Below, piece after piece: positions 9,103-18,428 of a stretch of DNA of 64,000 bases (positions within the stretch are counted from its first letter, which is position 1; every line of letters starts with the position of its first letter). Where the stretch lies: positions 647,501 to 711,500 of the forward strand of contig NC_015499.1 of assembly GCF_000212395.1 (NCBI RefSeq), in the 5' to 3' direction. Under the pieces are notes generated by a model. It had not been told where the DNA came from and searched no databases. It was given only the letters and a program-made list of their open reading frames with translations. This stretch comes from Thermodesulfobium narugense DSM 14796 (lineage in GTDB: Bacteria; Thermodesulfobiota; Thermodesulfobiia; Thermodesulfobiales; Thermodesulfobiaceae). The translations under genes were made by a program, and so were the position numbers.

Positions 9103-9886
9103 AAAAAAAATAATTTTTTTAACGTTAATTTTTAGTGTATCCCTTCTTTTTTTAAATTATAAATTTAATATTTATAATAGAATAGGTTTCTTTGTTTTGT
9201 CGCCTATATATCTTTTTAGCGAGTGGGCAACAGGTTTAGGAACTTTTTCAAATAATTTGTCTAATATAGTAAACGATAACGTAAATCTTAACAAAGAAAT
9301 AGAAGATTTAAAGAAACAAAACGAGGAACTTAGACTTTCTTATGCGTTGATGTTGAAGGATATACAAAATTTATATGAAGAAAAGGCTTTTCAAAATTTC
9401 AAAGCTCAAAATCCAAAATTTAAACTTCTAAGGGCTTTAGTTTTGTATAGGACTGAGCCTTTTTATCAAGACCTAATAATTAATGTTGGATCCAATGATG
9501 GAGTTAAAATAGGAATGCCAGTTATCTCTGATGGTTGTATTGTGGGGCTAATTTCAGATGTTGGGCCAAATTTTTCCAAAGTTTCATATATAGGCGATAA
9601 ATCAGTAAAAATTCCAGTTAAGCTAAATGGTTCAAACTTGTATGGAATTTTAGAAGGAACAGGTTCTGAACAGTTAGTTTTTAGTGTACCGAGCGTCTTT
9701 GCGGCAATTCATCCTCTTGAAGTTTTAGTTACAGCAAGTGTTCCATCATCATTGTTGCCACCAAATATTCCGGTCGCAAAAATTATGACTCTACGTGAGG
9801 TTGGAAGTTTGAACACAGTTTTTACAGCGGTACCGATTAAACAAATTCAAACGGTGAATGAAGTATGGGTCTATCTTGGAAGCTGA
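9080..9886 (+). CDS. mreC: Rod-shape determining protein MreC
   Basis: MreC is a periplasmic scaffold that activates the PBP2-RodA synthase. The 268-residue protein has a membrane helix near 10-30, a coiled-coil helix (about 60-115, rich in Glu/Lys/Asn/Leu) and two beta-barrel domains with the family motifs '[16 protein letters not shown]', '[16 protein letters not shown]' and '[15 protein letters not shown]'. The start may be TTG 9080 or ATG 9086; neither has a strong ribosome site, and coupling to mreB is likely. It overlaps mreD by 22 bp. Confidence 0.92.
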   Translation: MVMFSRTKKKIIFLTLIFSVSLLFLNYKFNIYNRIGFFVLSPIYLFSEWATGLGTFSNNLSNIVNDNVNLNKEIEDLKKQNEELRLSYALMLKDIQNLYEEKAFQNFKAQNPKFKLLRALVLYRTEPFYQDLIINVGSNDGVKIGMPVISDGCIVGLISDVGPNFSKVSYIGDKSVKIPVKLNGSNLYGILEGTGSEQLVFSVPSVFAAIHPLEVLVTASVPSSLLPPNIPVAKIMTLREVGSLNTVFTAVPIKQIQTVNEVWVYLGS

Positions 9887-10359
9887 GTTTTATATTATGT
9901 ATTTTTTTCTACATAATTCAAGTTTTATTTCTCTCTTTTGTAAACGTGTTCGGTTTGTCAAGTGTTTTGTTAACGCTTACTCCAGCAATCTTATACTCTT
10001 TATATTGCAACTTTGATTTTTCAAAGAGTATTTTGCTTCCATTAACTTTTTTCTCTTTTTTTGACGACTTGAGACTGGGGGTTTATTTAGGAACAAATTT
10101 GGCCTTAATTTTGTTTATAATTTTATTTATAAAGTTATATCTAGAAAAAAATTTTAGTTGGAGTAAGCACCTTGTATTTATCTTTGCTTTAGTAATCTAT
10201 TATTTTTTGCTATATAGCCTAATTGCTATTTTGATAAATGTCTTTAATTTTTTTAATCTTTTGGTGGTTATAATAGTTAACAGCTTATTAAACGTAATCT
10301 TTTTATTAGTAATTCAAAAATTTTATAAATATTTGTTGGTGAGCAAAAATGAGAATTAG
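9865..10359 (+). CDS. mreD: Rod-shape determining protein MreD
   Basis: A 164-residue, strongly hydrophobic protein with five or six predicted membrane helices. MreD sequences are poorly conserved, so the call rests on size, topology and its place between mreC and the PBP2 gene. One weak family feature is the 'FFDDLRLGVYLGTNLA' stretch, which recalls the 'D.l.g...G...l' region of MreD. It overlaps mreC by 22 bp and the PBP2 gene by 11 bp, indicating coupled translation. Confidence 0.85.
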   Translation: MGLSWKLSFILCIFFYIIQVLFLSFVNVFGLSSVLLTLTPAILYSLYCNFDFSKSILLPLTFFSFFDDLRLGVYLGTNLALILFIILFIKLYLEKNFSWSKHLVFIFALVIYYFLLYSLIAILINVFNFFNLLVVIIVNSLLNVIFLLVIQKFYKYLLVSKNEN

Positions 10360-12052
10360 AAGACGGGAATTTTTGTCGATAGGTTTTTTAGGTATTCTTT
10401 GGGCAGCTCTTAATTATAGACTTATCTCTTTGGCTATGTTTAGCGGCAATGAGTTTAAGCAAGTAACGATTGATAGCACTACAAGAATCTTTCCTATACC
10501 TGCTCCAAGGGGAAAGATTTTTGACAGAAAGGGGCTGCCTATGGCATATGATAGTTCTGCTCATGCAATAATGTTTATGGCAAGAGATGACAAGAACGCA
10601 ATAGAACTAGCTGACAATATTTCTCCAATTCTTAATGAAGATAGCACAAAAATATATGATGCCATTAAGAAAAGTATAGGAAATCCCTATCCTTACATAC
10701 TCCATGAAAAATTAGATACTAAACAATATCTTAGTTTATCGGAATTAACTTTTAGACAAAGGGGTTTTAGGCTTATAGAGATACCTATGAGAAATTATCC
10801 GCTGAAAAATGTAGGTTGTCACGCAATAGGATATGTTGGTGAAGCCTCGGAAAGCGACTTAAAAAGATTTCCTTATTTACACCCAAATCAAATGGTTGGG
10901 AAAACTGGAGTTGAATTAATAAAGGATAAGGAACTAAGGGGTCAGGATGGTGCAGATATAACGATTGTAGATGCTTTTGGTAACATACAAAAGAGATTCC
11001 AGGGAACTAAGCCAATACCTGGTGAAAATATAAAAATAAATATTGATTCTGATTTGCAAGAATATGCTCAAAAACTTTTGAATGAAAGACCTGGAGCACT
11101 AGTAGCTCTTGATCCTAGAAGTGGAGAGATATTAACTCTTGCTAGTTCACCTGATTTTGATCCCAATAAGATGGTTTATGGAATGTCACAAAAAGATTGG
11201 AATAAGCTTCTTAAAGAAGATCATCCATTTATTAATAGGGCTCTTTCTGCCTTTCCGCCTGGTTCTACATTTAAAATTGCTGTTAGTGTAGCAGCTTTGG
11301 AAGAAGGGGTTACTACGCCTGAAGAGTTGTTTTATTGTCCTGGTTATTTAAAAGTAGGAAATCATACGTTTTATTGTTGGCTTCCAGGCGGGCATGGTCA
11401 TCTTCATATTGAGAGAGCGATAGCACAATCATGCGATGTTGTGTTTTATACTCTTGGATTAAGACTAGGACCTGAAAAGATAAGGTATTATGCTAATAAG
11501 TTTGGTCTTGATTTGCCAAGTGGTTTAGAATTGCCAGGGGAAGAAAATGGTTTTTTGCCCACAAAGGAGTGGAAAGAAAAAAAGTTTAATGACGTATGGT
11601 ATGATGGTGACACAGTAAATATGTCTATAGGACAGGGTTTTGTAAGAACTACTCCACTGGATGTTGCTAGAATGATGAGCATCTTTGTCAATAAAGGTAG
11701 TTTTGCGGGGTGTAAATTGATTAGTGGTGAAGATGCTTCCTATGAAGGTTTTAAATTTAGCGAAAAAACTTATGAGGTAGTGAGAGAAGGCTTAAGAAAA
11801 GCAGTCCTAGAAGGAACTGCCATGATATTAAATAGCGATAAATATAGCGCAATTGCAAAAACTGGTACGGCAGAAGACCCTCCCAGAAAAAAACCTCATT
11901 CATGGATAGTTGTAGCAGCTCCTTATGATGCACCTGAAATTGTGGTTTGTGTTTTCTTTGAACATATTGGAGAGGGAGCGTCTTTTTCTGGTCCTGTGGC
12001 TAAATCTTATCTAGACTATTATTTTTCAAATCCTAGTTTGAGGGAAAGATAG
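10349..12052 (+). CDS. mrdA: Penicillin-binding protein 2 (elongation transpeptidase)
   Basis: This class B transpeptidase cross-links peptidoglycan in the elongasome. The 567-residue protein has a membrane helix (about 9-31), a dimerisation or pedestal domain opening with 'PAPRGKIFDRKGLPMA', and a C-terminal transpeptidase domain. The catalytic motifs are S306-T-F-K309, S361-C-D363 and K504-T-G-T507. It lies between mreD and minC and near rodA, the polymerase with which PBP2 works. Spacing to minC is only two bases. Confidence 0.95.
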   Translation: MRIRRREFLSIGFLGILWAALNYRLISLAMFSGNEFKQVTIDSTTRIFPIPAPRGKIFDRKGLPMAYDSSAHAIMFMARDDKNAIELADNISPILNEDSTKIYDAIKKSIGNPYPYILHEKLDTKQYLSLSELTFRQRGFRLIEIPMRNYPLKNVGCHAIGYVGEASESDLKRFPYLHPNQMVGKTGVELIKDKELRGQDGADITIVDAFGNIQKRFQGTKPIPGENIKINIDSDLQEYAQKLLNERPGALVALDPRSGEILTLASSPDFDPNKMVYGMSQKDWNKLLKEDHPFINRALSAFPPGSTFKIAVSVAALEEGVTTPEELFYCPGYLKVGNHTFYCWLPGGHGHLHIERAIAQSCDVVFYTLGLRLGPEKIRYYANKFGLDLPSGLELPGEENGFLPTKEWKEKKFNDVWYDGDTVNMSIGQGFVRTTPLDVARMMSIFVNKGSFAGCKLISGEDASYEGFKFSEKTYEVVREGLRKAVLEGTAMILNSDKYSAIAKTGTAEDPPRKKPHSWIVVAAPYDAPEIVVCVFFEHIGEGASFSGPVAKSYLDYYFSNPSLRER

Positions 12053-12054
12053 TT

Positions 12055-12732
12055 ATGGAAAGGGGTAAAAAATTTCGTTTGATAGGGAGTAAAGGAGCTC
12101 TTAGATTAATAATTGATCAAAAGCCTTCATTAGCTGATGTTATTTCTTACGTAAAATCTTTTTTTGAAAGTAATAAAAAATTCTTTGAAGGTACAAAGAT
12201 AATTTTTGAGATTCAATCATTATGTGATTTAGAAGCATCTTTTATAGAGCAGTTAAAACTTAAGTTGGCTCGTTTTGAAGAGATAAATACATTTAAAATT
12301 TATAATGATCACGATGATGATAGAGATGAAATTGAAGATAAAAGTACTGAAAGCTTTGATAATAAAATATGTTTCAATAAAATGAGTACTAAATATGTTT
12401 ATAAAAGCTTAAGATCTGGGCAAAAGATAGATTTCGAAGGAAATGTTATAATTTTAGGTGATGTTAATGCTGGTGCTAAAATTTCAGCTGGAGGTTCAGT
12501 AATAGTTTTAGGTAGTTTAAAGGGAATAGTCCAAGCTGGAATTTTGGATAATTCCTCTATAGTATTTGCTCTAGATTTCGACCCTGTACAGATAACAATT
12601 GCAGGGGTTTTAGGTTTATTATCTAATAATGATAAAAGTGCAATAAATACTAATAATATGTTTGCATATTTTAAAGATAATAAAATAAATATCGAGCCCT
12701 GGACAGGGCGAAAATTTTTGATAGGGGAGTGA
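12055..12732 (+). CDS. minC: Septum site-determining protein MinC
   Basis: MinC inhibits FtsZ assembly away from midcell. The 225-residue protein has a divergent N-terminal domain (about 1-95), an acidic linker and a right-handed beta-helix C-terminal domain with 'GQKIDFEGNVIILGDVNAGAKISAGGSVIVLGSLKG', the MinC_C signature. A final 'RKFLIGE' stays in frame up to the TGA. minD follows four bases later. No strong ribosome site is seen, so coupling to the preceding PBP2 gene is likely. Confidence 0.93.
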   Translation: MERGKKFRLIGSKGALRLIIDQKPSLADVISYVKSFFESNKKFFEGTKIIFEIQSLCDLEASFIEQLKLKLARFEEINTFKIYNDHDDDRDEIEDKSTESFDNKICFNKMSTKYVYKSLRSGQKIDFEGNVIILGDVNAGAKISAGGSVIVLGSLKGIVQAGILDNSSIVFALDFDPVQITIAGVLGLLSNNDKSAINTNNMFAYFKDNKINIEPWTGRKFLIGE

Positions 12733-12736
12733 TATT

Positions 12737-13546
12737 TTGGGGAAGTGTATAGTTGTAACTTCTGGTAAAGGTGGAGTTGGCAAAACTACTACTTCAGCTA
12801 ATTTGGGTGGTGGGCTAGCAAGTCTTGGCAAATCTGTCCTTCTTGCTGATGTAGATATTGGTTTAAGAAACTTAGATATTATAATGGGACTGGAAAAAAG
12901 AATTGTTTATGACGTAATGGACGTAATGGAAGGTAGATGCAAGATCCAGCAGGCTATCGTGAGGGACAAAAGATTAAATTCATTGTATTTGCTTGCTGCT
13001 TCCCAGATTCATGATAAATCAGACTTAGCAGAACTAATCGATAGATTTGGCGAGATAATAAAGGGTTTGAAGAAAGAGTTTGACTATGTGATTTTAGATT
13101 CTCCAGCAGGTATTGAGCAGGGTTTTATGGCAGCCTCAAATTTTGCTGATGAAGCTATCGTCGTAACTACTCCTGAAGTTACCGCTGTTAGAGATGCTGA
13201 TAGAGTAATAGGTTTGTTGGAAGCAAAAGGGATTAAAGATCATTATCTTATTTTAAATAGATACAGATATGCGATGGTTAAATCAGGAAATATGCTGGAC
13301 GTGGAAGATGTTTTGCATATTTTGGGAATTCAATTATTGGGTATAGTTCCAGAAGATCCAGAAATTATAACCTTTGCCAATAGGGGAGAATTGGTTGTTA
13401 CATCTGATTTAACCATCTCAGGAAAGGCCTTTCAAAGGATTTCTAGAAGATTAATTGGAGAAAAGGTTGATTTTCCTTCCTTTGAAGAAGATAAAGGGTT
13501 GTTCAATAAAATCAAAAACTTTTTTAAAGCTAAGTTGGGAGAATAA
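12737..13546 (+). CDS. minD: Septum site-determining ATPase MinD
   Basis: MinD is a membrane-cycling ATPase that recruits MinC and is displaced by MinE. In 269 residues it has the deviant Walker A G10-KGGVGKTT18, 'LLADVDIGLRNLDIIMGLE' and the Walker B-like 'FDYVILDSPAGIE'. The C-terminus (about 252-269, 'KGLFNKIKNFFKAKLGE') is the amphipathic membrane-targeting helix. The start is TTG 12737 with GGGGAG at 12724-12729. It is followed one base later by minE. Confidence 0.95.
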   Translation: MGKCIVVTSGKGGVGKTTTSANLGGGLASLGKSVLLADVDIGLRNLDIIMGLEKRIVYDVMDVMEGRCKIQQAIVRDKRLNSLYLLAASQIHDKSDLAELIDRFGEIIKGLKKEFDYVILDSPAGIEQGFMAASNFADEAIVVTTPEVTAVRDADRVIGLLEAKGIKDHYLILNRYRYAMVKSGNMLDVEDVLHILGIQLLGIVPEDPEIITFANRGELVVTSDLTISGKAFQRISRRLIGEKVDFPSFEEDKGLFNKIKNFFKAKLGE

Positions 13547-13547
13547 A

Positions 13548-13802
13548 GTGGGGATATTAGATTTCTTGTTTAAAAAAGGCGACAAAAATTCTTCAATTGC
13601 AAAGGAAAGATTGCAATTTGTTTTGACATTTGACAGATTGTCTATTAATCCTGCTTTGCAAGAAAAAATTAGAGATGAAATTATACAGGTAATCGATAAA
13701 TATATGGAAATAGATAAAGAAGCTGCAAACGTATTTGTTGAGTCTAATGATTCTAATATCAGTCATCTTATTGTGAATATTCCACTTAAAAGAAAAAGAT
13801 AA
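13548..13802 (+). CDS. minE: Cell division topological specificity factor MinE
   Basis: MinE stimulates MinD ATPase and drives Min oscillation. The frame is open from 13455, inside minD, but the gene most likely starts at GTG 13548: GGGAG at 13537-13541 has correct spacing and the product then begins 'MGILDFLFKKGDK', the usual MinE N-terminal membrane-binding segment. The 84-residue product contains 'AKERLQFVLTFDRLSINP', the MinD-binding region, and a C-terminal dimerisation domain ending 'HLIVNIPLKRKR'. Length is typical for the family. Confidence 0.92.
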   Translation: MGILDFLFKKGDKNSSIAKERLQFVLTFDRLSINPALQEKIRDEIIQVIDKYMEIDKEAANVFVESNDSNISHLIVNIPLKRKR

Positions 13803-13804
13803 AA

Positions 13805-15043
13805 TTGCTTCAAAAACTAAAAAACATACTAGTAATAATTGATCTTAAATTATTTTTAATAGTTACTTTATTAACTATATGGGGCATGATTAATATTTAT
13901 AGTGTTACTTATTCTAATGTTTTTTTGACGGGGGGTAATAAATATATATTTGTGATCAAACAATTTTTATGGTATTTAATTTCAGTTTTTCTGATGCTAA
14001 TATTTTCATATATAGGTGAAAGACATATATTTGAAAATTCTAGAAAAATATATTTTGTAGGGCTTTTTATTCTTCTGTTTACAATTGTTTTTGGTCAGGT
14101 AGTACTTGGGTCAAGAAGATGGCTTTCGTTTGGTCCATTCTCATTTCAGCCTTCTGAGTTTTTTAAGCTTTTGATTGCCATACATTTGTCAAAAATTTTT
14201 TCTTCTCAAAACAAGAATTACATTATAATATTTAGTTCTGTTGTATACTCAATAGTTCCATTTATAATTGTTTCTCTGCAGCCTGATCTTGGGACTGCTT
14301 TATCAATTTTGTTTTTGTGGTTTATAGGTTTTATGTTTTATGGTTTTGATTTGATTATTTATCTAGTATTTTTTGCTATTTTAATATCCTTTTTTGTCTA
14401 TTTTTTTAAATTATTATTAATTGTATTAATTCCTCTTTTGTTTTATATATTTATACGCCTTAAAAGAAGAAAAATTACAGTCTTTTTAATTTTGCTTTTT
14501 ACAATATTTTCTGCTATTTCTGGGCCTATAGGATGGAATTCATTGCATACATATCAGAAGGAAAGACTATTATCTTTTATAAATCCATTTAAAGATCCGA
14601 CTGGGGCTGGTTATCATATTATTCAATCACAAGCAGCTGTTGTGTCTGGAGGGATATTTGGAAAGGGTTTTCTAAACGGAACACATACTCAACTTCACTT
14701 TATTCCAGAACAACATACTGATTTTATTTTTAGCGCGATTGTTGAGGAATGGGGGATGGTAGGCGGGTTTTTAACAATATTATTTGAATTTCTTGTGGTT
14801 TTCAGAATTCTTAAAATTGGATTTGAAATTAAAGGATATATGGGTTATTTTTGTGTCTTGTGGTCTTTCTTGCTTTCTTTTCATACTTTCGTAAACGTGG
14901 GGATGGTTTTGGGCATGATGCCGGTAACAGGTATACCTTTGCCATTCGTCTCTTATGGTGGCACTTTTTTAATGACAAACTTTATTGCATTAGGTTTAAT
15001 AAGCAATATGCATTATCATAATAGAAAATGGTCATTTAAATGA
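13805..15043 (+). CDS. rodA: RodA-type SEDS glycosyltransferase
   Basis: SEDS proteins polymerise lipid II into glycan strands. The 412-residue protein has about ten membrane helices and the family motifs 'GSRRWLSFGPFSFQPSEFFKL', 'LQPDLGTALSI', 'IPEQHTDFIFSAIVEEWG' and 'MMPVTGIPLPFVSYGGT'. RodA rather than FtsW is chosen because it lies with mreBCD, PBP2 and minCDE and away from the ftsA/ftsZ genes. The start TTG 13805 lies two bases after minE. It overlaps the next gene by four bases (ATGA). Confidence 0.9.
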   Translation: MLQKLKNILVIIDLKLFLIVTLLTIWGMINIYSVTYSNVFLTGGNKYIFVIKQFLWYLISVFLMLIFSYIGERHIFENSRKIYFVGLFILLFTIVFGQVVLGSRRWLSFGPFSFQPSEFFKLLIAIHLSKIFSSQNKNYIIIFSSVVYSIVPFIIVSLQPDLGTALSILFLWFIGFMFYGFDLIIYLVFFAILISFFVYFFKLLLIVLIPLLFYIFIRLKRRKITVFLILLFTIFSAISGPIGWNSLHTYQKERLLSFINPFKDPTGAGYHIIQSQAAVVSGGIFGKGFLNGTHTQLHFIPEQHTDFIFSAIVEEWGMVGGFLTILFEFLVVFRILKIGFEIKGYMGYFCVLWSFLLSFHTFVNVGMVLGMMPVTGIPLPFVSYGGTFLMTNFIALGLISNMHYHNRKWSFK

Positions 15044-15933
15044 GCATTGGTTATCTTTTTATTTCGCTTAGCTGTGTATTGTGGGGTCTTTTAGGTCCTG
15101 TTGCAGAGCTTTTGTATAGATCTGGCTTTAATGCTAATGATGTTGTTTTTTTTAGACTTTTTGGAGTTTTTTTGATAGGATTTATACCTCTATTTAAGGA
15201 TATTGTTTATTTATATTCAAAAAGATTATTTTATCCACTTCTTTTGTTTGCGTTGTTTACTATTATTGAGTGGTTTTCTTTTTTTACCTCTGTTAAGTTA
15301 AATGGAATATTTATTTCAGTATTGCTTTTATATACTGCGCCCTTTTTTATTACTATATTTGCAAAATATTTTTTTAAAGAAAAATTAACAAAGTGGTTAA
15401 TATTTTGTGTTTTTTTAGGCTTTTTAGGCATTATTTTACTTTTTGCATCAAGCTATGATAATACCAGTCAAAATCCAAGCATAACGATGGTTTTTGGGTT
15501 AATTTCAGGAATTTCATATGCAATAAATAGTATGTTTGGAAAATATTTTTCGAATTATGTTTTACCTTTTAAGTTAACTTTATACAGGTTCTCAGCTGCA
15601 ACCCTAATTTACTTTCCATTTGTAGGTTTTAGTATATTTTTTAGAACATATACCTTCTTTAATTTAGTAGAAATTTTTTATTTGATATTTTTCCCAGGCA
15701 TTCTGGCTTATTTTTTGTTTTATTATGGATTGAGTATGGTTGAAATTTCAAAGGCTGCTGTATTTACATTTATAGAGCCCCTTGTTGGTAGTATTGTTGC
15801 AATAATCTTTTTTAAAGAGTCACTAGGATACAAACTCTTTGGAGCTTTCTTTATATGTTTGGGGATTTTTGGAACGTTGCTAAATCCACTTTTGTCAAAT
15901 AGAAGAGTTACTTGGATAAATGGAAAAAAGTAA
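15040..15933 (+). CDS. EamA-domain (DMT superfamily) transporter
   Basis: A 297-residue protein with ten predicted membrane helices in two EamA repeats. The first repeat opens with 'SCVLWGLLGPVAELLYRSGFNANDVVFFRLFG'. The second includes 'GISYAINSMFGKYFSNYVLPFKLTLYRFSAATL' and ends with 'YGLSMVEISKAAVFTFIEPLVGSIVAIIFFKESLGYKLFGAFFICLGIF', the most conserved part of the family. The substrate cannot be read from sequence; EamA proteins carry amino acids and other metabolites. It overlaps rodA by 4 bp and the helicase gene by 14 bp, so it is co-expressed with wall genes. Confidence 0.85.
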   Translation: MSIGYLFISLSCVLWGLLGPVAELLYRSGFNANDVVFFRLFGVFLIGFIPLFKDIVYLYSKRLFYPLLLFALFTIIEWFSFFTSVKLNGIFISVLLLYTAPFFITIFAKYFFKEKLTKWLIFCVFLGFLGIILLFASSYDNTSQNPSITMVFGLISGISYAINSMFGKYFSNYVLPFKLTLYRFSAATLIYFPFVGFSIFFRTYTFFNLVEIFYLIFFPGILAYFLFYYGLSMVEISKAAVFTFIEPLVGSIVAIIFFKESLGYKLFGAFFICLGIFGTLLNPLLSNRRVTWINGKK

Positions 15934-17899
15934 AGTATTATCTATTGATTCAATATATGAGCTGTTAGAAAAGAAAACTGATTTAGAAAAAAGATTAAAC
16001 CAGATAAATATGTCAAATTTGATTTATAAAGGCATGAGAGATTGTAAGATAACATTTATTGAGGCTCCAACAGGCATTGGGAAGACTTATTCTAGTTTAA
16101 TTCCCTCTATAGTAGAGATTGGTTTAAACAATTCAAAAATACTTTATCTTACTGCAAAAATTGTTTTACAGGATCAATTAATAAAGAAGGATTTACCAAA
16201 CTTACATAAAATTGTTGAAGTTGATTTTAAATATGGTCTACTCAAAGGCAGATCGAACTATTTTTGTTGGCTTCGTTTTGATGAAGCTTTTAGAACCCAT
16301 GGCCTTATATATCAAAATGAATTAGACTCAATAAGAAATTGGGCAAGGGTTTCTCGAGATGGAGATCTAAATGAATATGATGATTTTTTAGTCCATGAAT
16401 TAAAAGATGTAATAAGTGTGGATTATGAAGATTGTCCGGGTAGAAAATGTCCATACTTACTTAGTGGAGCCTGTCACTATTTTAGGCTTGTTAATTCTCT
16501 GAACGATTTAGATATTTTAGTTTCTAATTATCACACGTTTTTTTTTAATCTAATTAATGGTTCTTTCCCTTTTGATTTCGATCACATTCTTATGGATGAG
16601 GCTCACCATTTGCCTGAAATTTTATCTAGCGCCTGTACAAGGCAGATTTCAAAAGGTTCTCTAAACTATTTTTTGCCACGGGGTTTTGCTTTAAAAATCG
16701 TAGATAGAGAACCAGATATTTTGTTATCAGTTTTAAATGATTTGAAATCCTTAGAAAATTATGTTAACAATTTAAAAATTTCATATGAAAACTTTTTTGA
16801 TGAACTTCAAAATTATTGTATCGATCCAAAGATAAACAAAGACTCAAAAATTGTAACGTTTCATAAAACCCTATCCTTTTTGGAAAAAAAGGGCAACGAA
16901 ATAATAGATATTTCAAAAAAGATTTTAAAAGAATTTGACGAGTGGGAAAAATTTTTTCAAAAAGTTGGAACAAAAGGCCTTGCTGATGCGAAACTTAAGT
17001 ATTATAAGAGAAAAATTGATTTTTATGCTTTGGCAATTTCTGATTTTCTAAGCCTTAATGACTACCCAAATTTTTCATATTCTTTTTCTGTTGAGAAGGG
17101 CTATCTCTCAATCGAACCAGTGTATGTAAACGGGATTTTGAAAAATTTTTTAGACCTTCAACCTCCAAAATCTGTAACTTTATACTCTGCTACCCTAACT
17201 CCAGACAAAAAAACTTTTTCTTATTTAGAAAATGAGCTTGGTTTCAAGGCTGACAACAAGATTGTTTATGAGAGCGTTTTTAACTATAAAAAGCAGGCAA
17301 AGATAATTATTCCTCAAAATTTTAATATTGATCCAAAATCTTCTCTTTTCTCAACTCAGGTTGCATATGCAGTGGAACGTATCCTAGATGATTTTGGAGG
17401 ACATGCTCTTGTTCTGTTTACATCGCAAAAAAATTTAAATGAAACAAAAAGATTAATAATGTCAAAAAAGAGAAAATATAGGTATTTTTTCCAAGGCGAA
17501 AAGCCAAATATCCAATTAGTTGAAGAATTCTCAAATGACAGTTCATCTGTTTTGTTTGGGCTTAATAGTTTTTGGGAGGGTATTGACGTTCCAGGTTCTT
17601 CTCTTTCGCTTTTGATAATCGATAGATTGCCTTTTCCTAACCCCAACGATCCTATGATGATTATGAGAGAGAAGAATGAAGGAAGAGAAGTTTTTAACAA
17701 AAGTTATTTGCCAAATGCAAAGTTATCATTAAGGCAAGGCTTTGGTAGACTTATTAGAAGCAAAAACGACATAGGAGTTTTTGTTATTTTAGACTTTAGG
17801 GTTTTAAAGTGGGGTTTTTTGGAACTTTTTAGACCTTGTGATATTCTATATAGTTGGGAAGCAGAATTAGTTAGAAAATTTGTCTGGGAAGGTGAATAA
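15920..17899 (+). CDS. DinG/XPD-family iron-sulfur DNA helicase
   Basis: A 659-residue superfamily 2 helicase of the Rad3/XPD/DinG type. Motif I is 'APTGIGKT' (49-56) and motif II is DEAH (226-229). The C-terminal helicase half has 'SFWEGIDVPG' and motif VI 'LRQGFGRLIRS'. Four cysteines, C116, C172, C177 and C185, lie between motifs I and II where this family binds a 4Fe-4S cluster. The biological role is likely 5'-3' unwinding of damaged or R-loop-containing DNA. DinG and YoaA cannot be separated by eye. No exonuclease domain is present. Confidence 0.85.
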   Translation: MEKSKVLSIDSIYELLEKKTDLEKRLNQINMSNLIYKGMRDCKITFIEAPTGIGKTYSSLIPSIVEIGLNNSKILYLTAKIVLQDQLIKKDLPNLHKIVEVDFKYGLLKGRSNYFCWLRFDEAFRTHGLIYQNELDSIRNWARVSRDGDLNEYDDFLVHELKDVISVDYEDCPGRKCPYLLSGACHYFRLVNSLNDLDILVSNYHTFFFNLINGSFPFDFDHILMDEAHHLPEILSSACTRQISKGSLNYFLPRGFALKIVDREPDILLSVLNDLKSLENYVNNLKISYENFFDELQNYCIDPKINKDSKIVTFHKTLSFLEKKGNEIIDISKKILKEFDEWEKFFQKVGTKGLADAKLKYYKRKIDFYALAISDFLSLNDYPNFSYSFSVEKGYLSIEPVYVNGILKNFLDLQPPKSVTLYSATLTPDKKTFSYLENELGFKADNKIVYESVFNYKKQAKIIIPQNFNIDPKSSLFSTQVAYAVERILDDFGGHALVLFTSQKNLNETKRLIMSKKRKYRYFFQGEKPNIQLVEEFSNDSSSVLFGLNSFWEGIDVPGSSLSLLIIDRLPFPNPNDPMMIMREKNEGREVFNKSYLPNAKLSLRQGFGRLIRSKNDIGVFVILDFRVLKWGFLELFRPCDILYSWEAELVRKFVWEGE

Positions 17900-17900
17900 T

Positions 17901-18407
17901 ATGCACCCTTATGTTCAACTTGCTAAAGAGGCGGTAGAGCTTTGGATAAAAGAACACAAAAAACCAGATAAAAATAACAAAAAATCTCCATTGTTTGAAA
18001 GAAAAGGCGCATGCTTTTGCACGATATATAAAAACAAAGAGCTTAGAGGGTGTATTGGTACTATATTCCCATTGCATGATTCTTTATATGAAGAAATAAT
18101 AGAAAATGCAATAAGCGCAGCGACTAGAGATCCAAGATTTGAGCCCGTTAGGGTCGAGGAGTTGGACTTATTAGAATATAAAGTAGATGTTTTGTCTGAA
18201 ATTTTTCCTGTTAAAGATTTAGGAAAATTAAACCCAAAAGTAAATGGAATTATAATAAAACAAGGTTCTAAGCAAGCCTTGCTACTCCCCGATTTAGAAG
18301 GCGTTGATACTGTAGAGGATCAAATTAGAATAGTTAAAATGAAAGCAGGCATATTTAATGATTTGCCATGTGATTATTTTACTTTTACTGTTGAAAGATT
18401 CTCTTGA
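17901..18407 (+). CDS. AMMECR1-domain protein (AmmeMemoRadiSam protein A family)
   Basis: A 168-residue protein made of one AMMECR1 domain: 'ERKGACFCTIYKNKELRGCIGTIFPLHDSLYEEIIENAISAATRDPRFEPVRVEELDLLEYKVDVLSE', with the LRGCIG hexapeptide that defines the family. The open frame reaches back to 17880, but ATG 17901 has AAGGTG six bases upstream and gives the usual N-terminus. In many bacteria the domain is encoded with Memo-like and radical SAM proteins; neither is visible here. Its biochemical function is unknown. Confidence 0.87.
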   Translation: MHPYVQLAKEAVELWIKEHKKPDKNNKKSPLFERKGACFCTIYKNKELRGCIGTIFPLHDSLYEEIIENAISAATRDPRFEPVRVEELDLLEYKVDVLSEIFPVKDLGKLNPKVNGIIIKQGSKQALLLPDLEGVDTVEDQIRIVKMKAGIFNDLPCDYFTFTVERFS

Positions 18408-18428
18408 TTTTAAAAAAGGAGTGATAAT

